64,000 nt of DNA from contig NZ_NEWK01000002.1 of the NCBI RefSeq assembly GCF_002217655.1, positions 1,551,164 to 1,615,163 of the forward strand. Reading direction: 5' to 3'. The stretch's first letter is position 1, and each line of letters begins with the position of its first letter. This DNA is from Geobacillus thermocatenulatus (GTDB taxonomy: Bacteria > Bacillota > Bacilli > Bacillales > Anoxybacillaceae). Positions 8,505 to 18,394 of this stretch are shown in pieces. Under the pieces are notes generated by a model. That model was given only the letters and a program-made list of their open reading frames with translations. It ran no database searches and was not told the DNA's origin. The position numbers were made by a program, and so were the translations under genes.

Positions 8505-9812
8505 TTAAACTTCAGATAATAAAAATGCACAATCCCAAGGCGTTTTTTTCGAGTTTTGTATAGCTAATATCGTCAATAAAATTCCCGCTGTTCCATCGAT
8601 TAGTCCCACATAATCATAATATTTCGTGCTTCCTTCGCTCTCCTCAATATTTTTAAAGCCAAAAGGGAATTCCTCATTATAAAATTTTATTATATCATCG
8701 ACTAATTTGCAGGCGGCTTCCTTAAAATCGCTGATATTCGTTTCTTCATAAAATCTGTTGCATATATACGCAACTCCCGATAAACCATGACAGAAGGAAG
8801 GAGAAAAAATGTTGTAAAGCCGTTTGCTTGCCAGTTTCATTCCGCTGACAGCACAATCAATGTATGATTGATTATTTAGAGTTTTACCTGCTATAAGTAA
8901 CGAATAAGCAACACCAGGCGTGCCATAACACCAGGCATCCCTTGTATCTTTGTTTAGGACAGAGCCATTTTTGTATTCCTCTAGAGAAACATGAGTCCCC
9001 CAATAAGAGCCATTTTCATCTTTAATTTGAAACTTCATAAGAAAATCAGCTATTCTTTGAATGCATTCATCTTGCCCATCTACGTAAATATTCAGTTTTT
9101 TAGCATTGCACAAGACAATGAGTAAAGCAGGTATACCGTGAGACAACCCAATGTTAAAGAAACCCGATGGCCATTTTCTCCTTTCAGTGTCTGAAAAAGC
9201 ATTCTTTGGGGGAATATACCAGCCAGGAACGTTGATATCCTCCATTTGTTTATCTTGAGATAAATCTATAATGTATTTTAAGATTAACGTAATACTTTTT
9301 TTCATCTCTTGCGGAAATAATAGGCAGTAGCTCGCTATACCCGCTACTCCCGAAATAGCATCGTAATCGTCCATATTCGGATACGGTTTCTGTTTCAAAT
9401 ACTCGATCATTTCTCCGATTCTTTCTTCGATGGCTTGATTAATCGTTGAGATAAAGTTTTGATACCTTTTTCCTCCCTTGGATAAACATACTGCAGCAAG
9501 GCCGATCCCTGCCAATCCGGTAAACATGGATAAAGAAGGGAAGCCGTGTTGATTCATTTGTTCACCGATTTTTTTGATGTATTGATGCCCTAATAAATCC
9601 CAACCTTCATCCGGATATTGTTCGCCCAATTCGCCGTACAGCGCACATAAGGCTGGTAACCCATGGCTTAAACTTAACTCATTAAACGGATTTATCGTCT
9701 TGTTTCCAATTTTAATATAATTACTTGGGTGATTGACGATTCGCTTCATATTCTCATAATCCGACAATTTTTTCGCAAGATTACAAACCAGCGCTTTCAT
9801 TGAGATGCTCAT
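8505..9812 (-). CDS. geoC: Lanthionine synthetase C-like cyclase (LanC)
   Basis: 435 residues, typical of SpaC/NisC. It carries the zinc ligands of the family: Cys295 in AWCYGTPG and Cys341-His342 in SFCHGLSG, with repeated alpha-toroid GxxG motifs such as LSHGLPAL, AGIASY and SHGIPALL. It adds cysteine thiols to dehydrated Ser/Thr of the prepeptide, forming (methyl)lanthionine rings at the membrane. The first codon overlaps the end of geoT by 32 bases; GAGGAG stands just upstream of ATG 9812, with a second ATG at 9800. Confidence 0.92.
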   Translation of the reverse strand: MSISMKALVCNLAKKLSDYENMKRIVNHPSNYIKIGNKTINPFNELSLSHGLPALCALYGELGEQYPDEGWDLLGHQYIKKIGEQMNQHGFPSLSMFTGLAGIGLAAVCLSKGGKRYQNFISTINQAIEERIGEMIEYLKQKPYPNMDDYDAISGVAGIASYCLLFPQEMKKSITLILKYIIDLSQDKQMEDINVPGWYIPPKNAFSDTERRKWPSGFFNIGLSHGIPALLIVLCNAKKLNIYVDGQDECIQRIADFLMKFQIKDENGSYWGTHVSLEEYKNGSVLNKDTRDAWCYGTPGVAYSLLIAGKTLNNQSYIDCAVSGMKLASKRLYNIFSPSFCHGLSGVAYICNRFYEETNISDFKEAACKLVDDIIKFYNEEFPFGFKNIEESEGSTKYYDYVGLIDGTAGILLTILAIQNSKKTPWDCAFLLSEV

Positions 9813-11610
9813 ACTCCTCCTCGTTTTTCAAAGCTTCCAATTCATACATTCTTCTGTATAACTCATTCGTAGCTAACAATTCCCAATGCGTACCTATACC
9901 GACAATTTCACCATCATTCATTACTACGATTTTATCGGCAAGCTTAGCTGTTGATAGACGATGTGAGATAAAGATACCAATTTTATCTTTTGTCATATTG
10001 ATAAACATATCAATGACTTCTTTCTCGGAAATGGGATCCAGTGCCGAGCTAGGTTCATCCAATATATATACGGATGCATCCCGAAATAACGCCCTAGCAA
10101 TCGCTACTTTTTGCCACTGTCCTCCCGAAAGCTGAACACCGTCGACAAACCATAAACCAAGCTGAGTATCTAAATCCTCGATAAAATTTACTCTCGCCCT
10201 CTCCATGGCTTGTTTTAATTCTCCGTCACGATCAATGCGCGTAATATCGCCAAACCCCACGTTTTCCCTTAATTTCAATTCATACTTCACAAAATCTTGG
10301 AACAACACGGCAATGTTTTTTCTCAATTGTTCCGTATCCAAATCATTGATGGACACACCATTATAAAAAATGCTATCCTCATCGTGTTCATACAATTTCA
10401 ATAAAAGTTTTATAAGGGTGCTTTTTCCTGATCCATTTGCACCGACGATGGCTATTCTTTCCCCTTTGTTGATGTCGAGGTTAATATTTTTCAATACTAC
10501 TTTTGGTTTCGTTGGATAACGAAACGTTAAATTTCTTATCTTAATATTTTCGATTTTGTCTATCCCTGATACGAATCGATCTCCTTTGTCCAATACTTCT
10601 TCGTCTAACCCCAAAAATTCAAACAGTTGGTTGATATATAAATTGTTTTTATACAGGGAATGGATGATATTCAATATTTTCTTAGAGTTGCTAGAAATTA
10701 AGTTCAAGGCCTGAATAAGCCCTACGACGTGACCTATAAGGATTTCACCTGCCAACGCCGAAATGATGATGATAACAAGTACGGTATTGATACATATTTG
10801 TTCAACGAGCTCAAAAATAAATGTAAAAACCGTTCTTCTTTTAAAAAGATGGATATCCTGCTCGACGAACGTTTTGTTGATTTCTTTAAATTTGTTCAAA
10901 ATATAGCCTGCCAAGTTATATATTTTGACTTCTTTGAACGTGTTGTCTCTTGTCATTAGGTAAGACAAATACCATGATTTCCTTTTTTCCGGTGCACGCA
11001 ACCAACTAACATTAAACTCTCTTTGGCCAATCTTGAAAAAATAAAAAGAAAAAACGAGTGGTATGAAGATTAATATAATCAACACCCACGGTTTCCAATG
11101 GATCAGAATCATCATCGATGAAAAAAAGGTTACAATCGCCGATATTGCACCTAATATGGATAAAAACACTTCAAATGGTTTATACGGCGTTTCATTCTGT
11201 ACTCTTTGCAACATATCATAAACTTCGGCATCCTCAAAATGCTGTAAAGACAATCTTGTACACTTGTCCATGATTTGCAAATTAAGTTTGTAGTTGATGA
11301 GAGTTTGAAACTTATTTTGGTAATATTCCATGAAACTGCTGATGATCTCGCTGAGTAAAACAGCAGAAATATAAAAGATCAATGCCGATATAATAATATG
11401 AATATTTTGGGACCCGATTGCATTCAACAAGTTTTGCGAACCGAGCAATGTAACAATCGGTGCGCCTCCCATTAATAAGCTTAAGAAAATAATGATAAAA
11501 AAACTTTGTTTGTCGACGTTCTTTATAAGAACAAGCGTCTTGGGAACTATCCTTATTGATTTCACAATATCTTTGATAGTAACGTGATCATCATACTCTT
11601 TTATATTCAT
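9781..11610 (-). CDS. geoT: Lantibiotic exporter, ABC transporter (LanT)
   Basis: 609 residues fusing a six-helix membrane domain (first ~330 residues) to an ATPase domain with Walker A GANGSGKST, signature VQLSGGQWQKVAIARAL, Walker B VYILDEPSSALDP and H-loop ISHR. It lacks the N-terminal C39 peptidase domain seen in class II lantibiotic exporters, as expected for SpaT/NisT, which export leader-bearing peptide. The leader must then be cut by another protease. The ribosome site is weak (GGGGATTGAAA). A 165-base gap from geoB contains short inverted repeats. Confidence 0.92.
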   Translation of the reverse strand: MNIKEYDDHVTIKDIVKSIRIVPKTLVLIKNVDKQSFFIIIFLSLLMGGAPIVTLLGSQNLLNAIGSQNIHIIISALIFYISAVLLSEIISSFMEYYQNKFQTLINYKLNLQIMDKCTRLSLQHFEDAEVYDMLQRVQNETPYKPFEVFLSILGAISAIVTFFSSMMILIHWKPWVLIILIFIPLVFSFYFFKIGQREFNVSWLRAPEKRKSWYLSYLMTRDNTFKEVKIYNLAGYILNKFKEINKTFVEQDIHLFKRRTVFTFIFELVEQICINTVLVIIIISALAGEILIGHVVGLIQALNLISSNSKKILNIIHSLYKNNLYINQLFEFLGLDEEVLDKGDRFVSGIDKIENIKIRNLTFRYPTKPKVVLKNINLDINKGERIAIVGANGSGKSTLIKLLLKLYEHDEDSIFYNGVSINDLDTEQLRKNIAVLFQDFVKYELKLRENVGFGDITRIDRDGELKQAMERARVNFIEDLDTQLGLWFVDGVQLSGGQWQKVAIARALFRDASVYILDEPSSALDPISEKEVIDMFINMTKDKIGIFISHRLSTAKLADKIVVMNDGEIVGIGTHWELLATNELYRRMYELEALKNEEEYEHLNESAGL

Positions 11611-11775
11611 AACATTTTCAATCCCCGCATGCTAAAATGAGATCTTCTTCCCGTCATAAAAGTTTTTTCACCTGAATACACAAAAGAGAGCTTGTCGAGC
11701 TTTTGTTGAAAAAAGTCCAAGTCGTGGGTCCATTATATATCGTCTCCCCAATGCTTGGACAAATGGATAACATCT

Positions 11776-14700
11776 TTAATTTTTTAACACTAATCCATGA
11801 GCTTTAATATACTTTAATGCATATAACGTATGGGCAACTAATGTACGGATTTTCTTTTCAAATTCTCGATCAATGCCGAATAGCCTGTTACAGTGTAAAT
11901 GAATCACACTGTCTAAAATAGATAATTCAGAAGAAGCTTCGAGACCGTCCTGGATCTTGCTTGCATACTCTTTTATGCTTCTGTTTCTTTGGTTCAAAAC
12001 GTTTAATAATAACATCCCCTCATCAGTGTCTCTTAACCCTTGCCAATCATTATCCGTATTACAAACTTTCATGTAAACAGATCGATTCTTTTGAAAATCT
12101 TCACGATAGTCTTGTTTGTTGACTTGCTGTTGCAAGAAATCCAATTGACTTTCATAATTTAGGCCGAACTGTTCCATATAATGAATGATGGAAACCATTC
12201 CGATCACTTCATCGCTAAATTGAATATGTTTCAAACGTTTTAACTTTAATATGTCCTCTACTACTATGCTATCGAAGAAAAATAAGTTTTCTGCAAGATC
12301 GATCAATTCTGTTCCACCATAACGCTCAATTTCTCTTTCATAGCAGTCGATGGAAAAACGACTCACCACTCTTTTGTCGATTAACGTTCGCAGCCATTGT
12401 TTCATATCCGGATAAATCTGCAGAAGTTTCTCTTCACTGGCATTCAGCCTTAATCTTATATGTTGCTCCGGGTCGGCATACCGTATAAAGAAATACTTTT
12501 CAATTTCTCCTTTAGCCAATTTTTCGCGACAATATTCTGAAAGATAAAAGGCGATGAAATCATCCGCTCTAGAATGGACCCCGTACAATTTTAAATAAAG
12601 CCAATTTTCAAAAGGCAACTTGACTCTTATATCTGAAAAACTTGGGATATGATTTGATTTTTTCGCTTTGGCATACCATTGACGATTTTCTTGTTTTACT
12701 TTCACTAGCGGAATGACCAATTCACAAACATACTCTTTTTCGGCATCATCTTTAACTAAATGAAGATCAGCCTCTTCATAAGAACTTAGAATAATGTTTC
12801 CGTATCTATTGTTAAATTCGTGATGAAGAATTCTTAAACAATTTTCATCCTCTGTATTCAACAAAATCCGATTATCTGCAAAAGTCAAATAAACATATTT
12901 CGGCACATCGTAATCAGAACAAAATTTTTTAAAGCGTTTTTCAAATTCCGTAAAACTAATTTTGTCGTTTGTTTTAATAATCTTATTGATCACCCATTTT
13001 CGCGGTGCTATGACGAAATTTTTGTATTCAATTGCCGGTATGTAAGCATAGTCTTGAAAGATTGTATCCCAAGGGAAATTACACCAAATTTTTTTGCCAT
13101 CTAAGCTTATATCATACAAAAAACGAATCGCATTCGGGGCATTTTGGGTATTCAACATATTATTCATAGTAATAATCAACTTTTTATTTAGTGTTTTGCT
13201 TTTGGCATAAAACATATCGTTCTCTATGCCGATCAAAATATCATTTAAGCTCAATCGATGATATTCATCTTTGCTGTTGTTAGTAAACAACGCAAGTTCG
13301 TATTCGCTGTTATGAATATTTCTTGTCACATTGGCATGTCTCGTTTCATTTGGCAAATAAACAAGCTCACAAGTTACATACTCGCCACTATCATTATTCA
13401 AGTTCAACATTTCTTTATTTAACGTTTCGAAGAGTTTCTCTTCCCCTTCCATCATATAAGAAAACCTTCCAAAACTTTTCCCCGCATGGGTCGATCCTAA
13501 ATTAGGACCAATATAGTATTTGAAATGATTGTGCTCAAGATCTTGTTCCGAGTCACATTTTATAATGACGTTAATGTCTAATGAATCCGGGATGCTTTGG
13601 TAATCATAATCATCTAGACCCAATTCTTTTATCTCGTCTTCTGTTATTGTTATACTTTTTTTGTCTTTAACCGCCTCGATATATTTATGAAGAAAATATT
13701 CTCTTAACTGCTCATCAATCAATTGATGGGGTACACCTACAGCGAGTCTTGCGTTTTTCGGGTTTGTATAATCCATAGGTGCTCCTATACCAAGATCATT
13801 ATCAAGCATTTCTAGTAAAGGAACTTCTCTGTCCACCCCATATTTTTCGATAAATTCTTGCTTGTACCTCGAAAGTGGAGAATCTGTTTGTTGATAGGTC
13901 ATCGAAAAAGGTAGAAGTATGTGCATTAGTTCATTTACATCTTTTATCACTTGCTTGTTCAGTTTCTTTTCTTGTAAGTTTAACTTCATATCAACTTGTA
14001 ACACATTTTTGGTATCGGCTAACTTTTTCATTTTTTTATGTAACTCTTTATATATTTGCTCCCCTTCTCCTAACGGAGTCATGGTATATGTGCGAATCTT
14101 TTGTTGAATATCAATTAATTCGTTACTCCACTCTTCTATATGGCTTTCTTTCAATCGCTTTATCAGATAATCAAGCTGATCCATTACTGTTAATGGTGGG
14201 CGGAGATTGGAAATTAAAAATTCGTTTTCTATTAGTTGCTTGAGAAAACGTTCAATTTTTTCCTCACTCGTATTTGGAAATTGTTTTATTAATTCTTTTT
14301 TTAATGTTTGGTAATGGATCAAGTGACGAGCTAATTCACACGTGATTTTAAAAGGAAGGGTGACTCTGACGCTGATTTCATTGACTCGCTTGTCATCGTC
14401 TTTTCGTGTCGAATGTAGTAAATATGCCCGTTCTCCTTTTAAAAATATACTGTCATTCACCGTGAACCATAATTGCTCATATTGTTCTTGTTCCAATTTC
14501 TTTACAATCTTCATCAGCCATTCTAAATCTGGCCTAGCAAATTTCTTATATTTATTCGTTCCATATCTTATTGATGTATTTTCATCCGTGTATTCACCAA
14601 AGTCTACTCCTGCAAAAAGACCAAATGGCGTTGGTCTCGTGCTAATTCTTATCAAATACTTATAAATGGCTTTGATAAAATAATCGTATTTTTTTATTTC

Positions 14701-14916
14701 CTTGCCGTTGCAAAAATCAATCATTTTATTATATAAACTTTTACTCGCTACTAAGATACTCTCTCTAAATACAGGGTTATGACAAATTTCCAACAGACGC
14801 TCTTTCATTTCTCCCTCAGTCAATTTTTGATCAAAAAATCTTAAATAGTTGTCTACTGATAAAACCGGTGTTCGAATCATAAACGTATCGATGTTTTTAA
14901 AGATAAGATCTTTCAT
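11776..14916 (-). CDS. geoB: Lantibiotic dehydratase (LanB)
   Basis: 1046 residues, close to SpaB/NisB. The N-terminal ~700 residues match the glutamylation domain (RPTPFGLFAGV, RKWVINKI) and the C-terminal ~300 residues match the elimination domain (FFIRYADPEQHIRLRLNA, SIDCYEREIERYGG). It dehydrates Ser and Thr of the GeoA core using glutamyl-tRNA. The start at 14916 follows a GGAGGC site. Its neighbour upstream is a 318-base noncoding stretch and an IS630 relic that separates it from geoA. Confidence 0.94.
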   Translation of the reverse strand: MKDLIFKNIDTFMIRTPVLSVDNYLRFFDQKLTEGEMKERLLEICHNPVFRESILVASKSLYNKMIDFCNGKEIKKYDYFIKAIYKYLIRISTRPTPFGLFAGVDFGEYTDENTSIRYGTNKYKKFARPDLEWLMKIVKKLEQEQYEQLWFTVNDSIFLKGERAYLLHSTRKDDDKRVNEISVRVTLPFKITCELARHLIHYQTLKKELIKQFPNTSEEKIERFLKQLIENEFLISNLRPPLTVMDQLDYLIKRLKESHIEEWSNELIDIQQKIRTYTMTPLGEGEQIYKELHKKMKKLADTKNVLQVDMKLNLQEKKLNKQVIKDVNELMHILLPFSMTYQQTDSPLSRYKQEFIEKYGVDREVPLLEMLDNDLGIGAPMDYTNPKNARLAVGVPHQLIDEQLREYFLHKYIEAVKDKKSITITEDEIKELGLDDYDYQSIPDSLDINVIIKCDSEQDLEHNHFKYYIGPNLGSTHAGKSFGRFSYMMEGEEKLFETLNKEMLNLNNDSGEYVTCELVYLPNETRHANVTRNIHNSEYELALFTNNSKDEYHRLSLNDILIGIENDMFYAKSKTLNKKLIITMNNMLNTQNAPNAIRFLYDISLDGKKIWCNFPWDTIFQDYAYIPAIEYKNFVIAPRKWVINKIIKTNDKISFTEFEKRFKKFCSDYDVPKYVYLTFADNRILLNTEDENCLRILHHEFNNRYGNIILSSYEEADLHLVKDDAEKEYVCELVIPLVKVKQENRQWYAKAKKSNHIPSFSDIRVKLPFENWLYLKLYGVHSRADDFIAFYLSEYCREKLAKGEIEKYFFIRYADPEQHIRLRLNASEEKLLQIYPDMKQWLRTLIDKRVVSRFSIDCYEREIERYGGTELIDLAENLFFFDSIVVEDILKLKRLKHIQFSDEVIGMVSIIHYMEQFGLNYESQLDFLQQQVNKQDYREDFQKNRSVYMKVCNTDNDWQGLRDTDEGMLLLNVLNQRNRSIKEYASKIQDGLEASSELSILDSVIHLHCNRLFGIDREFEKKIRTLVAHTLYALKYIKAHGLVLKN

Positions 14917-15234
14917 AAATCAAGCCTCCAACTCAATGATTCTCAATCTTCCGTAAATTGCGTGACTCTTTTTACAAGATCTGCACCCAATTACAGTGCT
15001 GAATTTGTCCTGAACCACGTTGCAAAGTAGGTATGGAGGGACCTGTATTCATGATTTGAGTGATTTCTTCCGAATGTTAACTGTCCTACAGCCGGATAAA
15101 ATGTTTCTCGATTTTTTGACATTGACTGAATTCGTATTCTTTAGTTGATGATGTTGCGCTCACCTCAACACTTATTAGGTTGCTAGTAGTAATTATGATA
15201 TTTATTACAATTTCTTCATTTATATAGTGGGTTC
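14917..15234 (-). other. geoB upstream region without a supported gene
   Basis: This holds the GGAGGC ribosome site of geoB. Several short frames occur, the longest with a start being 25 codons; none has a ribosome site or a recognisable leader. It is the probable remains of the original geoA-geoB junction, now cut off from geoA by the IS630 relic. I cannot identify a promoter with confidence, although geoBTC would need one if read-through from geoA is blocked. Confidence 0.4.
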
Positions 15235-16551
15235 TTAAGCACAAGCTTCACTTGATATTCTAGAGAGCCGGTGTTTTAACTGAAAATACCGCTTTCCAGC
15301 GATATTTTTTAAATTGAGAAACATGCAAAAACGGCTTGGGCGATATCGTTTCGATCTTTGTGAAACACATTGGCAATGACAGTATCTTTCAGCCATTTCC
15401 ACAAGCGTTCGATCGGGTTCCGTTGCGGTGAATACGGAGGAAAGTAAATGAAGTGAAAACACTATCCTTCTTCCCGCAAAAATTCTCTCACCATTTTGGT
15501 GTGATGAATTCGAGCGTTATCCAGCACCAAGACGACGAGTCGGTCCGAGTAACGCTCTTTGAGAACTCGCAGGAAATCTAAAAACGTTGTGGCATTGGCT
15601 GCCCCTGCTTGATGAAGAACCGTTTCGCCATCGTGGACGTTGACCGCGCCAAACAGCGATATGTGAGCATGATGGCCGAACGTAGGCACTTGCTTTTGAC
15701 GGCCAACCTCTGACAATGTCGTACGCAACACATGATACGACCGGATATGCGTTTCATTCGATGTACAACAGGATGAAATCCGAATCCATTAAGTTTTTTT
15801 ATCAGGTCCATTTGTTTCTCGAAGTTTTTTTGCCGGTCCGGATCTCCTTTCGCCAACGTGTAGGTCGTCCGGGTCCAAGAAAGCCCTTTTCGATGCAAGA
15901 GCTTTCGTAATGCTTCGCGGGAAATGGATATGCTGTAATGGTGGTACACATAGAAGGCCGGTGAATTAATGAAAAAGGCAACTCATCCCAACTCTTTTTC
16001 AATTAGAGAAACTTTGTCAGATCTGTTCTCCTTGCTGATCAAATACCGCTGGTTTGAGCAAAAAACTTGTTTTTCACCAGCCTTATAGGATTGAAGGATG
16101 TTCGTATTCCACGCCGAAGCGATGTCCCAGCCCAGCTCCACAGGTGTCGTGGTCAACACGAGGTGTGTTTGATCTCTTCCTGCTGTTCTTCGGTGAGAAA
16201 CGGCTACCAGGGGCAAAATCCCGATGAAGCAGGAGTTCAAGGCCGCCTTCGTTAAAAAGCGACACATAATGGGAAACGGTTGGGCGGCACACATTGACCA
16301 TGGAAGCAACCTCTCTGCCCAAATAGCCTTCCATGACAAGGCGGACTGCCATCACACGTTGGCGGAGATGAGCGTTTTTGATCTTCCGTTCCTGCTTGCG
16401 GAGTTTCCGAGGCGTCCATCCGTGATCATGGGTGATTTTCAGCCGTTTCATGTCTGATTCCGCTCCTTTTCCATGCTTTTCCTTAGGAGCAGTATAACCG
16501 GAGTGGGCACCACTTATGCGAAGGTTAACTTTTCAATGAGCATGTATATAG
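15235..16551 (-). pseudogene. IS630-family transposase, broken by frameshifts and a stop
   Basis: Read from 16451 downwards the protein begins MKRLKITHDHGWTPRKLRKQ, has a helix-turn-helix (YLGREVASMVNVCRPTVSHYV), then continues in shifted frames (LRKLLHRKGLSWTRTTYTLAKGDPDRQ; VVLVLDNARIHHTKMV). After an in-frame stop near 15462 it gives FPPYSPQRNPIERLWKWLKD, the classic IS630 DDE C-terminus. At least three frameshifts and one nonsense codon make it inactive. The right end near 16551 is shared with a second relic at 58278-58406. The left end is not resolved. It lies between geoB and the nearer geoA copy. Confidence 0.85.
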
Positions 16552-16814
16552 CATTTTCAGCTTGTGGTGTATTTCAACTTCCTGCACATGCACAGCGCAC
16601 TCAAGGGCTGGGTTCCGGCGTCATCCTAAAACTCGCCGATCTTCCGCATATGATGGTCCGACGGACAAATCCCCGTCCCTTTGACGCAAGAGTTTCTCCA
16701 ACAAGAAGCGGCTTAGCTTTTTTGTCCTCCCAAGCTCGCTGAGCTAAAGACCTGCCAAATTCGGCGAAGCGAATAATGGACAAGGGCTTCTTCCCGCCCT
16801 TGCCCTTATACTGA
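16552..16814. other. Unassigned stretch between IS630 relic and geoA repeat
   Basis: No gene is supported. A minus-strand frame from 16903 to 16601 contains KGKGGKKPLSIIRFAEFG, which looks protein-like, but it has no ribosome site and runs into the geoA repeat; it may be a fragment of a mobile-element gene. Confidence 0.3.
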
Positions 16815-16963
16815 CTCCTTTTCTCCCTTGACGAGTGTCGATCAAGGGTGAATCCAAGCGTTAAATCCCCTTTATTTTCTTTGGAAAGTTGTCTTGTGAT
16901 CAATTCTCTTGGAATTTTCCAACTCTTCCATGGTTCAATATGGATGTTGAGAATTATAAGTTA

Positions 16964-17135
16964 TTAGCATCGAATGCAAGAGTTACAAGATACACAAGAA
17001 TTTTGCGTTAAGCACATTAAGATGCCTGTGATGCAACCCGGGGTACAAAAGAGATTTACTTGTAATATTAGGTTGTACAATGTTGTCCTGTTTTTTGACA
17101 ACAATGTCCAAATCGAAATCATCCAACTTCGCCAT
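16964..17135 (-). pseudogene. geoA: Geobacillin I-like precursor, frameshifted copy
   Basis: The start ATG (17135-17133), GGAGGG site, leader and downstream sequence equal the intact copy at 22061-22231. One extra T in the core (CTTTTG instead of CTTTG) after residue 29 turns SLCTPGC into SLLYPGL and ends translation early, losing six of seven core cysteines. With the base removed the core would be identical to the intact copy. This is the copy closest to geoB, so the ancestral geoA-geoB neighbour appears to be dead, unless the extra base is a sequencing error in the T-run. Confidence 0.9.
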
Positions 17136-17170
17136 TCTTCATTCCCTCCTTTCCATATGTTGATATTTAT

Positions 17171-17239
17171 CATTAACTACTTGATGAAAGATGTATAAAG
17201 ACATCATAGATTCCATCTTTTTTCACCAAGCAGTTAATG
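17171..17239 (-). promoter_or_regulatory. Leader hairpin upstream of geoA copy 1
   Basis: Same structure as at 22267-22335: two arms of 23 and 26 bases that pair with a three-base bulge and two G-U pairs, enclosing about 20 bases. It lies 36 bases upstream of the geoA start. Confidence 0.65.
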
Positions 17240-17387
17240 TAAAGCTAAAAAGCTCCTTTTTCACATTTAGAATAGATCGAAATTCTAAGATTTTTCTAAT
17301 GTATTGGTATATATTTTTTATAATTTTCTTTAATTTATTGTGATTATAATATGGGATTGCCTCCATAGCCATCAAGTTAAGAAAACA

Positions 17388-17942
17388 GAGTCAGTCAAGA
17401 CTTTGTGGAGAACATTTTTTCGGTTCACTACGGGCGTTGTCAATCACTAGTTAGCGAACCATTTTCAGGAATTAATATCGTAAGCGCTTTCGGACTCTCA
17501 TCCCTTATCTTGAGGCGATGATACGATATTCCATTTTTTTACACCCAACCACCATCCCGGAGCGCCGACAACGCTTGATGGATCGGCGTCCCGGATGACT
17601 GCTGAAGATACGGGATGTTTTGTCGCATCACATCCGCCCACAACCGTCCTGCCTTCCGTTTGGCCTGTTCGATCCGCTTGGACTTTGTTGAGGCCGAGAC
17701 GGCCGACTGGGGCTCTTGCTCCTCCCACCGTCCCTTTCTCCACCCGATCCCGTCGATTCGGGCCGCCATCGCCCTCAGAAACGCCCGAAGCCCTTGGTCT
17801 TTCCAGCTGCGGCGGGATTTCACCCGATGCGCAAACCGGCTCATCACGCTCTCGGCGTGGCCCATCGGACGCATGCCGGTCGTCTCCACCCATCGCTCAA
17901 CACGGAAAAAAATCAAGGCGTTATACAAAAAAGAGCGCTTTA
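17388..17942 (-). pseudogene. ISLre2-family transposase, C-terminal remnant with 3' end
   Basis: The frame from about 17928 to 17539 encodes GMRPMGHAESVMSRFAHRVKS and WKDQGLRAFLRAMAARIDGI, resembling the C-terminus of ISLre2 (UPF0236) transposases; the N-terminal two thirds are absent. The following 17388-17501 is the element's 3' terminal region: the same 114 bases occur at 60016-60129 beside an ISLre2 N-terminal fragment. It lies inside the segment enclosed by the geoA repeats. Family assignment is from recalled motifs. Confidence 0.6.
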
Positions 17943-18003
17943 GACATTATCGAGAGTTTGGTCATCATGCCGGTGTCGTAAGAAATTCCCGCCTCATACC
18001 ATG

Positions 18004-18028
18004 AAAAAAACCTTCTATCGGGAAGGTG
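18004..18028 (-). terminator. Rho-independent terminator (minus strand)
   Basis: On the minus strand the arms ACCTTC and GAAGGT flank a 6-base loop and are followed by a run of seven T. It lies about 370 bases beyond the ABC ATPase gene and is the first strong terminator for the five-gene cassette. Confidence 0.7.
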
Positions 18029-18394
18029 TATTTGGCATGCCTATCTTTATATATTCTCACGGTCACAGCCTCCAAAGATGAAGAGTGAAGCCTTGGAGCT
18101 ACTCGCTCCAAGGCTTCACTTGATGGCTATGGGGATTGCCTCAAAGAGTTGTTGACCCAAGCAAAACACACAACATCTTGGCATTTCCATGGCGGCTCTC
18201 CTGTTCAAGAGTAGGATGGGGGAGTGGCGCAACGAAGAAGAGCTGCTGCACTGAAGCTCCCAGCATCCTCCTCAGATGCAGGAAGCTATTGGTTCACTTT
18301 TGATTGTCCCATGAACACGGAAGCGGCACCTTCGCACAGTTGGTTGTTCAAGATGGCCACCCCCTCGCGAATTTCGACATTACACACATGACAG
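18029..18394. other. Gap with a perfect 15-bp inverted repeat
   Basis: No gene is supported. At 18085-18119 a perfect 15-bp inverted repeat (GTGAAGCCTTGGAGC and its complement) surrounds TACTC; neither strand has a following U-run, so it is probably not a simple terminator. Near 18270-18390 on the minus strand an open stretch lacks a start and site. Confidence 0.45.

Larger units (their letters stand above)
16815..17316 (-). repeat. Direct repeat copy 1 (geoA unit, proximal)
   Basis: About 500 bases almost identical to 21920-22413 in the same orientation. It contains the 3' region of geoA with the arms CCCTTGA / TCAAGGG at 16826-16849, the geoA gene, its Shine-Dalgarno GGAGGG, the leader hairpin and upstream A/T-rich sequence. 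Differences between the copies are scattered substitutions plus small indels, one of them inside geoA. Confidence 0.93.

Noticed and set aside
14980-15100. Possible extra lanthipeptide precursor directly upstream of geoB (25-codon frame with GSG and CNW)
   Set aside because: No ribosome site, no leader motif, one cysteine only, and the core does not align with any lantibiotic class I know.
16601-16903. 100-residue minus-strand frame between IS630 relic and geoA copy 1
   Set aside because: No ribosome site, overlaps the geoA repeat whose other copy does not keep the frame; at best a decayed mobile-element fragment.
16964-17173. 69-residue frame ending in the geobacillin core
   Set aside because: Its start and first 40 residues are the wrong frame of the geoA leader; it is the product of the frameshift, not a real fused precursor.
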